Below the pieces are notes generated by a model. That model did no database searches. It saw nothing but the letters and a program-made list of their open reading frames with translations, and was not told the origin of the DNA. Below, piece by piece: positions 37,438-46,948 of a stretch of 58,914 bases of DNA. The translations under genes and the position numbers were made by a program. Each line of letters starts with the position of its first letter. Positions within the stretch are counted from its first letter, which is position 1. The stretch spans positions 1 through 58,914 of the IMG/VR virus record IMGVR_UViG_3300031565_014856; one strand, given 5' to 3'. This DNA is from a virus.

Positions 37438-38007
37438 TTATCTCTTCGCCCAGGGCAACCGTGTAATAAAATCATAATAGGATCGAATTATTTGATCGTG
37501 ACCCCACGCCCAATCGTAATGATGCAAATCTTCAATGTGTACCCATTTCATTTTTCCTACTTCTCCTTCAATCTCGTTATTATCAGCGTGTAATACAGGA
37601 AACCACCTTTGTTTAGTGTATAAACCATATCTCAGTGATACATTTTGTTTATTGTTATCGGTGGGATTTGTTTGAACGTGCCATGGTTGATCGATGTTAA
37701 CGCTATAAACCTGAATAGCGTCCTCAATCATATTGGATATATTGATGCCAACTTCTTCCCAGGTTTCCCGTATGAGCGCATCTGTACCTGATTCATCATA
37801 ATCAAGATATCCAGCGACGTTATTCCATAATCCGATATTATCTGCCGCATTTTTACCTCGTTCAGAAACAAGTGCGTATGGTCCTGGACTATCAAAATCT
37901 ATAACATCTATAAGTATTACACCATTGACAGCAACGCTTCTGCTTTCCCAGATTATTCTTCCGTCTTTAACTTTGTGCCATTTATTTGGCGTATTATTGA
38001 ATGTCAT
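37438..38007 (-). CDS. Nudix hydrolase
   Basis: 189 aa. The complete Nudix box GYLDYDESGTDALIRETWEEVGI fits G-x5-E-x7-REUxEExGU near residues 66-88, and ALVSERGKNAADN precedes it. Nudix enzymes cleave nucleoside diphosphates linked to other groups, such as ADP-ribose, NADH or capped RNA. Given the NAD salvage genes, an NAD-derived substrate is an attractive guess, but the substrate cannot be read from the motif. Confidence 0.88.
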   Translation of the reverse strand: MTFNNTPNKWHKVKDGRIIWESRSVAVNGVILIDVIDFDSPGPYALVSERGKNAADNIGLWNNVAGYLDYDESGTDALIRETWEEVGINISNMIEDAIQVYSVNIDQPWHVQTNPTDNNKQNVSLRYGLYTKQRWFPVLHADNNEIEGEVGKMKWVHIEDLHHYDWAWGHDQIIRSYYDFITRLPWAKR

Positions 38008-39302
38008 ACGTCTCTCCCTTCATTATAAATTGCTTTTACTGTTGGAAACCTTAAACTTATTTCTCCGTGTTGATTTACGGTTTCTTCAAAATATTGAACC
38101 GTTATTTCCTTGCCCACAATTCTGTCAGGGTATTTGTAGAAATACTGGCGTTGTTCAATTGAAAATCCAGATCCAACCGAAACTGGGTATCCTTTATGTT
38201 CTATCCAGACACTCCTGACCATATCCTCGGTGACCTCCAGGCCGTCAACTATGATCCTAAATGGACCAATATCAATGTCCTGTACAATGTACTCGGCGTC
38301 AAAAAACTGCTTACATTTAAGAAGATTGTTTGATCTCTTTCCCTCATATGGAGCGTCCTTACGTATCATAATTCCTTCCCATCCATTCTTTTGGGCCATT
38401 GTATTTAGTTCGGTCAAGTGTTCACCTGACTCAACTTTCCATTGTTCAACGTGGCTAAGAACATCTCCATAATAATTATCCATCATAAACCTGATAAACT
38501 TTTGTCTTTCTGATGAAATTTGAGAGCTGTACTTCTTTTGAAAATGATCAAGATCTAACAAATCAAATATCTTAAACCGGGGATTTTGAATGGTGTGATC
38601 TTTTTTATTGTATTCCTTTAAGATAGCCTGGAAATCTTCGTCTCCGTTTTCGTTTACTATACATAATTCACCATCAAGCACAGTATCTATTAAATTTAAA
38701 GGTAACAATGCTTCTTTTACTTTATCAAGTGTAAGAAATTCATTACCGTTTCGAGAGTATGCTTTGATGCTTCCGTCGTGATCGATAATTACAATACATC
38801 GAACTCCATCAAGTTTCCTACTAGCATACCAAGTATCCTTTTTAAAATCCACCTTCTTCACCATCTTCTCATCATACTTATTTGCCAACGCGACATCAAA
38901 TGTAGGAATAAGATCAGGGAAAACTTTGTTTATGATTTTCTCAGACACCCTCGTTTTAAGGTTACGATCAAATATATTAAGAATGATTTCTTTATATTCA
39001 ATATTATCTCTGATAAATGCATTGACATCGGCAATAGCTTCGTGCCCCGTTATTCTTCTATTTCCAAGATCGTCCAATAAATCTAGAATATCTTCATGAG
39101 ATTGACGTGATACCAAATCAGATCTTTTGATTATATTCTTTGGGGTTACATAATATTGTACGAATGGGTTATGAGTAGCTTTCAAAATGGCCTTTATGAA
39201 TTCTGTATCATATTCAGGCTTTGAAAGTGTAGCAGTTTTTTCGAGTGTTGAATTCGAAACATTGAGCTCATCAATGAGCTGTTTGAGAAGATTAAATTCC
39301 AT
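38004..39302 (-). CDS. ATP-dependent DNA ligase
   Basis: 432 aa. The nucleotidyl-transfer motif I is ASRKLDGVRCI (Lys near residue 166). Further motifs are SRNG, TVLDGELCI, FKIFDLLD, GIMIRKD and LLKCKQ (motif V). An N-terminal domain of about 130 residues precedes the catalytic core, as in T4 gp30 and the Bacteroidota phage ligases. It seals nicks in DNA during replication and repair. It overlaps an RlaP-type nucleotidyltransferase gene by 11 bases, so an RNA role cannot be excluded. Confidence 0.88.
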   Translation of the reverse strand: MEFNLLKQLIDELNVSNSTLEKTATLSKPEYDTEFIKAILKATHNPFVQYYVTPKNIIKRSDLVSRQSHEDILDLLDDLGNRRITGHEAIADVNAFIRDNIEYKEIILNIFDRNLKTRVSEKIINKVFPDLIPTFDVALANKYDEKMVKKVDFKKDTWYASRKLDGVRCIVIIDHDGSIKAYSRNGNEFLTLDKVKEALLPLNLIDTVLDGELCIVNENGDEDFQAILKEYNKKDHTIQNPRFKIFDLLDLDHFQKKYSSQISSERQKFIRFMMDNYYGDVLSHVEQWKVESGEHLTELNTMAQKNGWEGIMIRKDAPYEGKRSNNLLKCKQFFDAEYIVQDIDIGPFRIIVDGLEVTEDMVRSVWIEHKGYPVSVGSGFSIEQRQYFYKYPDRIVGKEITVQYFEETVNQHGEISLRFPTVKAIYNEGRDV

Positions 39303-40398
39303 ATCTTTGTTTTCTTATTTTTAGTAACAGATCATCTAAAAGTTCTTGATCTATGTCTTTTGGTAAATCACATTCATCATAAACCTTATCGAGTTCTTCG
39401 ATCATCGCCTCTGCTTCTTTAACGAGTTTGTCATATTCATATTCTCCTCGTCTTATCTCCATAAGAATTTTTATTTCTTCATCGGGTCTGCGAACGTTGA
39501 TAAATTTGATCTTTGGGATTTCCAATGCAACATTCAAAAGACGAAATGTATGCATCATATTTTTGGAATCGTAATTTTTTCCGTGAGACTTATTCATCTT
39601 AACACGATCAGGGTTTCTTTCTTTCAGCCACGTTTGATATTCCTTATATCTTTTGCAATGTGTTGAGTACGCGTCCTTATTAAATATAAGGTATCCAATA
39701 ACCATTAATCCTTTGGGAATGGAAGTTAACTGTACATCATTTGCTGTAACAGGATCAGAAACTATGCCGCTTCCTTCGTGTCTACGGTGAAGTTGATACA
39801 TTGCATAAACATCATGTGCGTGGTCAACTTTTGCTAAACCAAAATCTCTTTGATCTATAGTATCTAACGTTCCAGATTGGTAGTACCTGTTAAAGTATTC
39901 ATTAAGAGTGATTGAACCTCCTTCTTGAAGAACATAACAGAAGTCCAATACATTCTTACGAGTCATCTGTGATTCTTCCCAGTTCATCTTCTTGTTATAC
40001 CCTTTGGCCTTTTTGATTTGATCGATAGCATATCCAGCAAAGGAGTAACGACACGTTTTCGTTAGAAATTTTGATGCGTGATAAGAAATGGATCCCCATT
40101 CTGTAGAATCGTGTTGAACACAATCTTCCGGGGCAAAAAGCAGTTCAAGAACTGTTGGGTTGTTTGTGCGAACAAGAGCAAGAAATCTACTAAGTTCGTA
40201 GTAGACGATATCATTTAAGTCGTCTGCAACCTGCTCAACATACCCATGTTTGAGTATGTCTTCCAACGGTTGCACAAAAACTCCTCGCAAATCTGTGTCG
40301 GATGTCGGTAACGATGTCCCATATGCATGGGATCCCATTATTGCTTCGAAGATAATTAAATCTTCGTCTTTTAAATATTGTATCGTGTAGTTTTTCAT
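39292..40398 (-). CDS. RlaP / COG3541-type nucleotidyltransferase
   Basis: 368 aa. The polymerase-beta fold motif is clear: EAIMGSHAYGTSLPTSDTDLRGVFV near residues 18-42, with the GS helix and the D-x-D pair. RLLNVALE and a C-terminal helical domain follow. Members have been proposed to extend broken RNA ends and work beside RNA ligases. The neighbouring ligase gene and the RNA ligases and kinase elsewhere in this window support such a role, which remains an inference. Confidence 0.8.
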   Translation of the reverse strand: MKNYTIQYLKDEDLIIFEAIMGSHAYGTSLPTSDTDLRGVFVQPLEDILKHGYVEQVADDLNDIVYYELSRFLALVRTNNPTVLELLFAPEDCVQHDSTEWGSISYHASKFLTKTCRYSFAGYAIDQIKKAKGYNKKMNWEESQMTRKNVLDFCYVLQEGGSITLNEYFNRYYQSGTLDTIDQRDFGLAKVDHAHDVYAMYQLHRRHEGSGIVSDPVTANDVQLTSIPKGLMVIGYLIFNKDAYSTHCKRYKEYQTWLKERNPDRVKMNKSHGKNYDSKNMMHTFRLLNVALEIPKIKFINVRRPDEEIKILMEIRRGEYEYDKLVKEAEAMIEELDKVYDECDLPKDIDQELLDDLLLKIRKQRYGI

Positions 40399-40449
40399 TT
40401 TAACTTTTCATTTTATCCATAGCGGGCCCATCATTTATTCATTGTGTTA

Positions 40450-40827
40450 TTACCAGCTCCAGTCGTAATGATGATGCCATTTAACGAATGGAAATATTAT
40501 CATAAAAAGACAACCACCTAACATAACAGCGGCTTGTACAATATTTAAGAATTTTCCTTTAAAACCCTCAAAACCCTCAATCAACCATGGAAAACCACCG
40601 TCTGACATTTCCCATATTATGGAAATTCCTGAAGCCAACCCAATTATCAAGAGGGGTATGGTCCATACGAGTAACCAATGTTCCCATCTTATAGTTAAGT
40701 GTATTTTTGGTTTTTCACAATAATTTACCAACTTATGGAAAGTTTCAATTGCTTCATATCCTATATTAAGACGATCTCTGAATTCTTTGAGTATTTCGTC
40801 TCTAGATTTTCCAACTAAGATTTTCAT
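40450..40827 (-). CDS. Two-span membrane protein
   Basis: 125 aa with hydrophobic segments at about residues 48-70 and 93-113, cytoplasmic N-terminus. Overlaps neighbour by 4 bases. Function unknown. Confidence 0.65.
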   Translation of the reverse strand: MKILVGKSRDEILKEFRDRLNIGYEAIETFHKLVNYCEKPKIHLTIRWEHWLLVWTIPLLIIGLASGISIIWEMSDGGFPWLIEGFEGFKGKFLNIVQAAVMLGGCLFMIIFPFVKWHHHYDWSW

Positions 40828-41144
40828 ATCTTCTTAATTTCGGCCTTTAATTTTTCACAAACGGTTTTTTGTCCACGAACAAAGTTCTTTACCATAACTT
40901 CGTCTTTACCAAGTTGTTCGAGTTCAATATCCATATCTTTGTCGATTTCGTCTATCATTTCTGTAAATGATTCAACAGCCTCATCAACACTCTTTGCATT
41001 CTTTGCTGTAAGAGTACGATTCAAATCCAACTTTGTGATTATTGCGTCTGCAAAATCTTGTGGGCTAAAATTTGAAGATGGATCAATCTTTCCGGCAAGT
41101 GATGCCTGAATTAAATTAATTAATATGGTTTTTTCGTCTTTCAT
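40824..41144 (-). CDS. Acidic helical hypothetical protein
   Basis: 106 aa; a helical segment with repeated acidic residues (SFTEMIDEIDKDMDIELEQLGKDE). No motif recognised. Confidence 0.65.
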   Translation of the reverse strand: MKDEKTILINLIQASLAGKIDPSSNFSPQDFADAIITKLDLNRTLTAKNAKSVDEAVESFTEMIDEIDKDMDIELEQLGKDEVMVKNFVRGQKTVCEKLKAEIKKI

Positions 41145-41527
41145 TAGTCGTCTGCGTTAGTGTATGATTGAGCTACTTTTACTATTGACCAAACTATGGC
41201 TGCGGTTGGAACCGCAAACCATAAAATTACCCAAAAAATATTTATGAATGAAAGCATGCTTGGTGTTCCAGGTTCTATCGGAAACCAAAAGAACTTTTCG
41301 GTAAGGGCAACACCGGCCTGAATCATCCATGATAAACAAAAAACCCAGACAAAAACAGCTAAAGCCCATATCCTTGTTCTTTGTGGACGAGTGTATCCTC
41401 TTGCGAATCGTTTTAGGTCGCGTTTATATTGATGATTACCTTCATGCCCTTCTAAACGATGAATGGTCATAAAATCATCTATCATTTGTGATCTCGTCTT
41501 TGGTTTTAAAATGCTTCTGAAACTCAT
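41144..41527 (-). CDS. Multi-span membrane protein
   Basis: 127 aa. Basic, His-containing N-terminus then segments at about residues 53-75 and 93-118. First gene behind the promoter at 41545-41578. Confidence 0.65.
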   Translation of the reverse strand: MSFRSILKPKTRSQMIDDFMTIHRLEGHEGNHQYKRDLKRFARGYTRPQRTRIWALAVFVWVFCLSWMIQAGVALTEKFFWFPIEPGTPSMLSFINIFWVILWFAVPTAAIVWSIVKVAQSYTNADD

Positions 41528-41544
41528 GTTGTGTTTATTTGATT

Positions 41545-41578
41545 GCTAATATAATAAAAATACCCGAGAAATAAAATT
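41545..41578 (-). promoter_or_regulatory. Class I phage promoter
   Basis: Minus strand AATTTTATTTCTCGGG, TATTTTTATTATATTAGC, then the ATG at 41527 about 20 bases on. One of the best matches to consensus. Confidence 0.7.
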
Positions 41579-42407
41579 ATTCTGTTAAAAATTTAAACCC
41601 ACCAGAGGCCATTAATGCTTCTATCTTATTTCCGTCTAAATCTTTAAGAAATGCTGAAAGGTCCTCATTGACCCTTTGAAACGTATCTTTTATTTGCTGG
41701 CAAAAGGCTTCACGTTCTTCAGTCCATTCTACTATGGAGAATTCATTCTCGAATGACTCGACGCTCTGGTTGTGATTGGGTAGCGGAAGGAATAAATCAT
41801 CTCTCTCCTTAAAATGGCTGTTATGGTGTTGAATGGATGCTCCTGGGGATGCATATCCAATTTTTGTAATGTACCTTTTCTTTGGACCTTTTGTTTTTTC
41901 CATTATTCCTGAAAATGCCGTAGTCATTACTTCATATCCAATAAAATAATTAAACAATTGTTTAATAACCTCTCCTTTATATGCGCCATTTAGATTATTT
42001 CCCCAATGATTACGATCATGCTCAAACTTTATGAAGATCATTTTTTTCAGTGTGGCATTCTCAATGCTATGTTTTTCATTTATTTTAGAGGTGAGTTCAT
42101 GGAAATAATCCTGAAGCGTGCTTATTAGTTTGGCTGTTTGTGTCTTTTTGAATTTATAGGTGATTTCTCTATCTGCAAAACAACCACTTACTTTCTTGTT
42201 ATTCACATCGTATGATGTCTTGAATTCCGGCTCTGTGTCTGCAAGTTCTTTAAACATAAAATCTGGAATTGTCACTTTAAACTCAAGGTTTCCACGAAGC
42301 ATACTATCTTCAGGAATTGTTGAATTAACAGGCAGCTCTACCCACTCCCATTTTTTGAGATCTTTTGTAGGTATACAAAATTCCGCTTTAAATTTTTGAT
42401 ATTTCAT
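41577..42407 (-). CDS. Hypothetical protein
   Basis: 276 aa, soluble. Contains FIKFEHDRNHWGNNLNGAYKG and IGYASPGASIQHHNSHFKERDD, His-rich segments that could bind metal. No family recognised. It ends one base into the rhomboid gene. Confidence 0.65.
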   Translation of the reverse strand: MKYQKFKAEFCIPTKDLKKWEWVELPVNSTIPEDSMLRGNLEFKVTIPDFMFKELADTEPEFKTSYDVNNKKVSGCFADREITYKFKKTQTAKLISTLQDYFHELTSKINEKHSIENATLKKMIFIKFEHDRNHWGNNLNGAYKGEVIKQLFNYFIGYEVMTTAFSGIMEKTKGPKKRYITKIGYASPGASIQHHNSHFKERDDLFLPLPNHNQSVESFENEFSIVEWTEEREAFCQQIKDTFQRVNEDLSAFLKDLDGNKIEALMASGGFKFLTE

Positions 42408-43213
42408 TATGATTTTTCTAAAAATTCTTTTTCTTCTTTCGACAATGAATTCATTCCGCTTTTGGAAATTTTATCCAATATTCTATCCATATTCATTGAT
42501 GAATTTGACTGTACAGATACCTTTTGTCGGGGCTTGCGGTATGTTGTTTTTTCTGCGGCACAACGAGATTCCTTTCCCAATCCGATAGATGCAAACCATT
42601 TATCAAGCCACCCAAGAATGTTATGTCCTTTTCTTCTATATGAATATCCATACCATGCTCCAAATAGGGCCCCTCCGAGGTGTCCAATCGTTCCAACAAT
42701 ATTGCCGCTAAAGTCTATTACAATTCCAAACAACACGAAGACCAAAGCCACCCATTTTAGTTTAACTCTTCCTATTAAAAACAGGTTCAATTGAAAATTT
42801 GGATTATAAATTGCGGTGGCAACCATTACTGCAAAAACTGAACAACTTGCTCCAAGTGCGTATCCATTAAATGGTGTTAAACGACCTACCAACAATATTA
42901 ATGCGATACCAGTAATTCCACCAACTACGTAAAGGCTCAATACAGATTGTCTTTTGAAAAAGTGTTGTGCAAGCCACCCAAATAACATGAGAATTATCAT
43001 GTTTCCGAATAGGTGTCTGAATCCTTCATGTAAAAAATTGGCAGTGATGAGCGTCCAGAATTTCATTAAGGCTCCTCCTCCTAAAGGAACGGCGAACCAA
43101 TTAACAATGAATGGAGAGCCAACACTTCTCATAATGTTTGCTAACAAGAATATTGCGATGTTGGCAACGATGATCTGAATGTACAGATCTTTGATTGATA
43201 GGTTTCTAAACAT
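42407..43213 (-). CDS. Rhomboid-family membrane protein
   Basis: 268 aa with six hydrophobic segments. The rhomboid signature elements are HEGFRHLFGNMIIL (the HxxHxxxN-type N-terminal helix), GYALGASCSVFAVM with the nucleophile Ser in a GxS motif, and GHLGGALFGAWYGY with the catalytic His. The residue after Ser is Cys where active enzymes usually have Gly, so activity needs testing. Rhomboids cut proteins inside the membrane. A phage copy could process a host receptor or signalling protein. The C-terminal 65 residues are cytosolic and charged. Confidence 0.85.
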   Translation of the reverse strand: MFRNLSIKDLYIQIIVANIAIFLLANIMRSVGSPFIVNWFAVPLGGGALMKFWTLITANFLHEGFRHLFGNMIILMLFGWLAQHFFKRQSVLSLYVVGGITGIALILLVGRLTPFNGYALGASCSVFAVMVATAIYNPNFQLNLFLIGRVKLKWVALVFVLFGIVIDFSGNIVGTIGHLGGALFGAWYGYSYRRKGHNILGWLDKWFASIGLGKESRCAAEKTTYRKPRQKVSVQSNSSMNMDRILDKISKSGMNSLSKEEKEFLEKS

Positions 43214-43230
43214 GATTTATTTCCTTAGGT

Positions 43231-43410
43231 TTATACTTCTCTATTGTAAACAGCCCATAAATTTTGGGCAGATTCTAAGACAGAATATTTTGTGTCGTTA
43301 TAAGCGTCGATAAGTTCGGAATTATCCATAGTCCACTTTACGACATCAGGTACATACTCATCATGTGCTTGAGCAATTTTAATTAGGTGGTGAATAATTT
43401 GTTCGGTCAT
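43231..43410 (-). CDS. 59-residue hypothetical protein
   Basis: A complete ORF from ATG at 43410 to TAA at 43231, in the gap between two annotated-size genes. HLIKIAQAHDEYVPDVVKW and YNDTKYSVLESAQNLW are helical segments. Tight spacing on both sides supports it. Confidence 0.65.
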   Translation of the reverse strand: MTEQIIHHLIKIAQAHDEYVPDVVKWTMDNSELIDAYNDTKYSVLESAQNLWAVYNREV

Positions 43411-43421
43411 TATTTCTTAGG

Positions 43422-44222
43422 TTATTTGTTTATGATTACGTTGTCAATAAACTTTTCTCTGTTATGAAACTGGAAGGGCTGCATCTTTGCATCAGTACCA
43501 AAGTCTTCATTATAAAATAAATCTTTAAGCATGAAATTGATAATGACGTCTGGAGTTCCAAACTGTGCAAGGAATTCATACACTTGTTCATTGGTATAGT
43601 CAGAACCAAATTTGTCATGGATGCTTATGTCTTCAAGATTATCTAAGATGAAATAAGGTTCTGCTGGGATTTTAGTTCGTGTCAGATCATAGAAATAACT
43701 GGCGTTTGCATAAGCCAATTGTATCTCAACATCAGTTGTATCTGTGTTGTTGTATAATATTTTTAATGCTACGTTAGCATTGGCGGCGTCTCTCGCCTGA
43801 AAAATATCGATGGTATACATTTCGTTGTCTACCGGCATCTGATCGGTGTCTATTTGTCCAAGGATGGTTATCCGTGATTTGGGGTCGCTCATTGAATATG
43901 GCGATATAGTAAGTGTTCTTCCAACGAATAAAAAATCCGTGTCTTGTGAAATTATTCTCTTCTTCATTCCAGGATTTGTTATGATGATGCTTGTACCCGA
44001 AAAATGAATCGGATTTTCAAATGCATGATCTACGGGGGTGTATGCACATCCAGGAGCTTCAGCTTTACGTGGAGCAGTACCTGTCGCAGCATAATATTCA
44101 GGGCTACCATATTTAATTTCTTGGGCGCACACCGCAAAAGCAGTTAGCCATAATAGTGTTACTGATATCGCAGTTATGATAAGTATCTTGTCCAATCTCG
44201 ATTTGGTTTTAAATGTTTTCAT
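43422..44222 (-). CDS. Exported or anchored hypothetical protein
   Basis: 266 aa. A membrane segment at residues 14-33 ending in AVCAQ looks like a cleavable signal. The mature part is beta-rich with DFLFVGRTLTISPYS and IDIFQARDAANANVALK. No family recognised. Confidence 0.7.
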   Translation of the reverse strand: MKTFKTKSRLDKILIITAISVTLLWLTAFAVCAQEIKYGSPEYYAATGTAPRKAEAPGCAYTPVDHAFENPIHFSGTSIIITNPGMKKRIISQDTDFLFVGRTLTISPYSMSDPKSRITILGQIDTDQMPVDNEMYTIDIFQARDAANANVALKILYNNTDTTDVEIQLAYANASYFYDLTRTKIPAEPYFILDNLEDISIHDKFGSDYTNEQVYEFLAQFGTPDVIINFMLKDLFYNEDFGTDAKMQPFQFHNREKFIDNVIINK

Positions 44223-44224
44223 GA

Positions 44225-44629
44225 CTATTTGTAAATGGGTTTAACTTCAATTTCTACAGAATCAACCGAGGAAGTTAGCGGAAAAGATTTCCAGTTTACG
44301 CTACTCCCAAGATGAACTTTCAATCTATAATCATACTCCAAATATTCAGCGATAGGAAAATCTTTGACGACTCCATAAATTTTCCTGCCCTTTTCGAGCG
44401 TTCCTCCGTTGTCAAGAAACTCGTTAATGGAAACTTTTGTCGTCCTAGATTGAACCCTATTGGAGTGTTTGATTGTAGCTTTGGTGAAACACCTAGCACA
44501 GCAATATCCTAATAAATAAATCGTTGACCATTCTCCACTACTTCTTTTTACTTGTGTACCGTCATGTTCTTTTTGACAATCCGGGTTTTTACATACCCGT
44601 GGTTCTAAAAATGCTCTTTTTTCTTTCAT
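44225..44629 (-). CDS. Zinc-finger hypothetical protein
   Basis: 134 aa. Cys residues at CKNPDC near 14 and YCCARC near 43 form a likely zinc site. Then a beta-rich C-terminus. Not recognised. Its ATG lies 16 bases past the tRNA-like gene at 44644. Confidence 0.65.
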   Translation of the reverse strand: MKEKRAFLEPRVCKNPDCQKEHDGTQVKRSSGEWSTIYLLGYCCARCFTKATIKHSNRVQSRTTKVSINEFLDNGGTLEKGRKIYGVVKDFPIAEYLEYDYRLKVHLGSSVNWKSFPLTSSVDSVEIEVKPIYK

Positions 44630-44643
44630 TGTGTGTTTGTTTG

Positions 44644-44725
44644 CGGCTTCGGAGAGATTCGAACTCTCACCCCTTTCGGTTTCCTGGCTCCATCATCAGG
44701 GCTCTCATCCTGCGTGGCTCAGCCG
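44644..44725 (-). tRNA. tRNA-Ser-like gene (GGA region), degenerate
   Basis: Class II layout with a sound T-arm GAGAG TTCGAAT CTCTC and variable arm ACC GAAA GGG. The anticodon stem CCTG/CAGG encloses a 10-nt loop containing TGGAGC, so the likely anticodon is GGA. Acceptor GGCTGAG/CGAAGCC pairs at 5 of 7. It has its own promoter immediately upstream. Confidence 0.6.
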
Positions 44726-44741
44726 TGTTTCATTTTCTTAA

Positions 44742-44825
44742 GTAAATATAACCATTTCCTGCGACAGTAGAAAATTTTAAATGTTAAAAAATGTTAAAAA
44801 TTAAGAAAATGTTAAAAAAATCCCT
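44742..44825 (-). promoter_or_regulatory. Class II promoter of the isolated tRNA
   Basis: Minus strand: three TTAACA or near-copies spaced by about one helical turn (around 44780-44820), then GGTTATATTTACTTAAG. The tRNA-like gene starts about 25 bases on. Confidence 0.5.
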
Positions 44826-44852
44826 TGATCGAATGACCAAGGGATTTGTGGT
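44820..44852 (-). terminator. Intrinsic terminator after the SPFH gene
   Basis: Minus strand AAATCCCTTGG, loop, TCAAGGGATTTTTTT. It separates the SPFH transcript from the tRNA. Confidence 0.8.
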
Positions 44853-44905
44853 GGTCTGTACTTTGGGACATCATACAGAACCTATATAGTTCGACAGAAC
44901 CTTTA

Positions 44906-46309
44906 TTATTTACCGGTTGCCGCTGGAGTTGTAAGTTGCTTAGACATTGCCCCCATTATAAGGGTTTCAAGTGGTCCATTTACAGTTCCTTTTCCGCCTG
45001 CTCCACCTTGAGTATTAAAATAGGTGGTTGGCCACGTTGTCTTTGCTAATTCAGCCATCATTGCTACCTGAGCATCAAGTCTCATTTTAAGCTCTTGTTC
45101 AGGAGTAATACCAGCGGTAACTTTCTTAGTAATCTCATATGCATCAGCATCTGCCTTTACCTTAACTGTTTGTGAGTTAAGTTTCTGAGTCTCAAGTTGG
45201 ATTTGAGCTAATTCCTTATTAGTAGCCTCTTCTTTAAGTTTGGTCTCAATAGCGATAAGCTTTTTAACTTGTTCTTTTTCTTGAGCTACACGTTCAGCCG
45301 CCTTATCTCTTTCACCTTCGGCAATTATCCTTTGTTGAGTGGCCTTGGCAGTTTCGATTTTTTGTTGTTCTAACTGTCTGAGAGCTGATTCATCCCTTTG
45401 TTTTTCAAGTCTTTGTTTAAAGGTAGGATCAAGGATCAGTTGGTCAACAATAACCTGGGATACAACGATGTTGTTCTCTGACAACTCATGTTGTATTCTA
45501 ACGGGTATACCATTTACTTCAACTTTTTCTACTTGATAAGTTGTGCGGATTTCCCTTATCTGCCTTTGCGTTCCTTTTTCTTCGATGTTAGCATAAATGG
45601 TATCTTGAAAAGTATTCTTATTAACCTTAAAAGTACCACCTTTTAATTGCTCTTCGAACGTTTGTCTAAATGATTGAGCCTCCCCGGAGATGTAGTCCTG
45701 AGCTGCAAACATGTAGGCGATCTGGATCAGCTGTTCTTTTACAGTGGGGATAATAGTGTTGTTTACAAGGTTAGACATTGAACGGAATTCAACAGCCAAA
45801 CTGATAAATGTAGCTTTATCTTCTGGTAATTGGAACCTTGTAGACACGAGTCCTTGAGCAGTTACTTGATCAATGAAACGTAAATCAACCGGCTTCATGA
45901 TTCCTTCGAGTTCTTTCTCATCATATTCAACACCTTCTCCGACGACTTTAACGTCAATGTACTTTTGCCATGGATCAAGTTTTGCAAATCCTCTCCATTT
46001 GATACCTTGAACCATTACGGCATCAAGCTTTCCACCCGGGTGAACGAGTAAGTAATTATAACCCCTATCAGCAAAGAAGAAAAGGTAAGGGATCATAAAC
46101 ACAAATAGACCCACAACAACAAGTGGGATGGACAGCTTCTTTTTCAAATTTACCATCCAGTCTGGGGATTTACTTTCAACAAGTTGTCTAACTTGTTCTC
46201 CCCTGTGGTTTACACCTTCCTGATATTTGTCTTCAGTAACTGTGAAGTACTTAATGATCAAAATGGCCAAACCGCTGATCAGAATTAAAATTCCTAATAA
46301 TTGAAACAT
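44906..46309 (-). CDS. SPFH/band-7 (prohibitin-like) protein
   Basis: 467 aa. Two hydrophobic segments at about residues 3-22 and 60-80, a band-7 domain from about 90 to 290, and a long Ala/Glu/Lys/Gln coiled coil (about 300-410), ending in a Gly-rich tail. SPFH proteins form large membrane rings, like HflK/C, that shield or sort membrane proteins and control FtsH. In a phage this could organise the envelope or guard lysis proteins. The promoter at 46342-46395 carries TTAACAA repeats, linking it to the OmpR-type regulator. Confidence 0.88.
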   Translation of the reverse strand: MFQLLGILILISGLAILIIKYFTVTEDKYQEGVNHRGEQVRQLVESKSPDWMVNLKKKLSIPLVVVGLFVFMIPYLFFFADRGYNYLLVHPGGKLDAVMVQGIKWRGFAKLDPWQKYIDVKVVGEGVEYDEKELEGIMKPVDLRFIDQVTAQGLVSTRFQLPEDKATFISLAVEFRSMSNLVNNTIIPTVKEQLIQIAYMFAAQDYISGEAQSFRQTFEEQLKGGTFKVNKNTFQDTIYANIEEKGTQRQIREIRTTYQVEKVEVNGIPVRIQHELSENNIVVSQVIVDQLILDPTFKQRLEKQRDESALRQLEQQKIETAKATQQRIIAEGERDKAAERVAQEKEQVKKLIAIETKLKEEATNKELAQIQLETQKLNSQTVKVKADADAYEITKKVTAGITPEQELKMRLDAQVAMMAELAKTTWPTTYFNTQGGAGGKGTVNGPLETLIMGAMSKQLTTPAATGK

Positions 46310-46341
46310 AATTTAATAATTTAGGTTAAACATAAAATTTG

Positions 46342-46395
46342 ATACAAATATAATTAAATTCTTTAAAAACTTGTTAAGAAAATTGTTAAGAATTT
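46342..46395 (-). promoter_or_regulatory. Class II promoter with three phased repeats
   Basis: Minus strand TTAACAA-TTC-TTAACAA-TTTTC-TTAACAA (11-12 bp steps), an A/T spacer and AATTATATTTG. SPFH ATG at 46309. Confidence 0.6.
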
Positions 46396-46396
46396 G

Positions 46397-46918
46397 TTAA
46401 GATTTTTTATTAATAATCTCATCAAAAACATCATAAACATCTTCACCAAGGGTTTCTATAATCTTAATAGCTTGTTTCTTCGCTTCTCTTCTTTTCTTGG
46501 CTTCTCTTGATGCAATTTCCTTTTCTTTCTTAAGCTTCGTTGCAAATTTCTTCTTAATTCTTTCGTAGTGTTGATTTGCGGCTTTATTCAAACGATCATT
46601 AACTTCCTTTTCGGATTCTGTGCGGTACCCATAAAAAACAATTCCTGCGCCATAACGAGTATGTTCGGTTCTAATTGTATTGATAGGACACCCTGAAGAT
46701 TTTGCTGCTGATGCAAACCATTCTTTTACTTTTTCTATAAATTCTTCTTGGTTTAATGATGCCATTGCCGGCGTATGAAGTTCAGAATTTCCTCGTTTAT
46801 AATACTTCTTTCTTTTTGGCGTGAAGTTACCAGTGGCGATCAATTCTTTTTTAATTTGTCTTTTGATCTTTGTAGTGCCCCCCTTGAATTCTTCGTATGA
46901 TAAATCTTTAAGTATCAT
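46397..46918 (-). CDS. Hypothetical protein, paralogue of 46949 gene
   Basis: 173 aa, very Lys-rich. The C-terminal helix region (KIIETLGEDVYDVFDEIIN) matches KIVDEFGDEIYDVFKEI of the neighbour, and the middle regions align too. Two versions of one protein. May bind nucleic acid. Confidence 0.65.
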   Translation of the reverse strand: MILKDLSYEEFKGGTTKIKRQIKKELIATGNFTPKRKKYYKRGNSELHTPAMASLNQEEFIEKVKEWFASAAKSSGCPINTIRTEHTRYGAGIVFYGYRTESEKEVNDRLNKAANQHYERIKKKFATKLKKEKEIASREAKKRREAKKQAIKIIETLGEDVYDVFDEIINKKS

Positions 46919-46948
46919 TTTTATTATTTCTTGAAAAACATCATAAAC

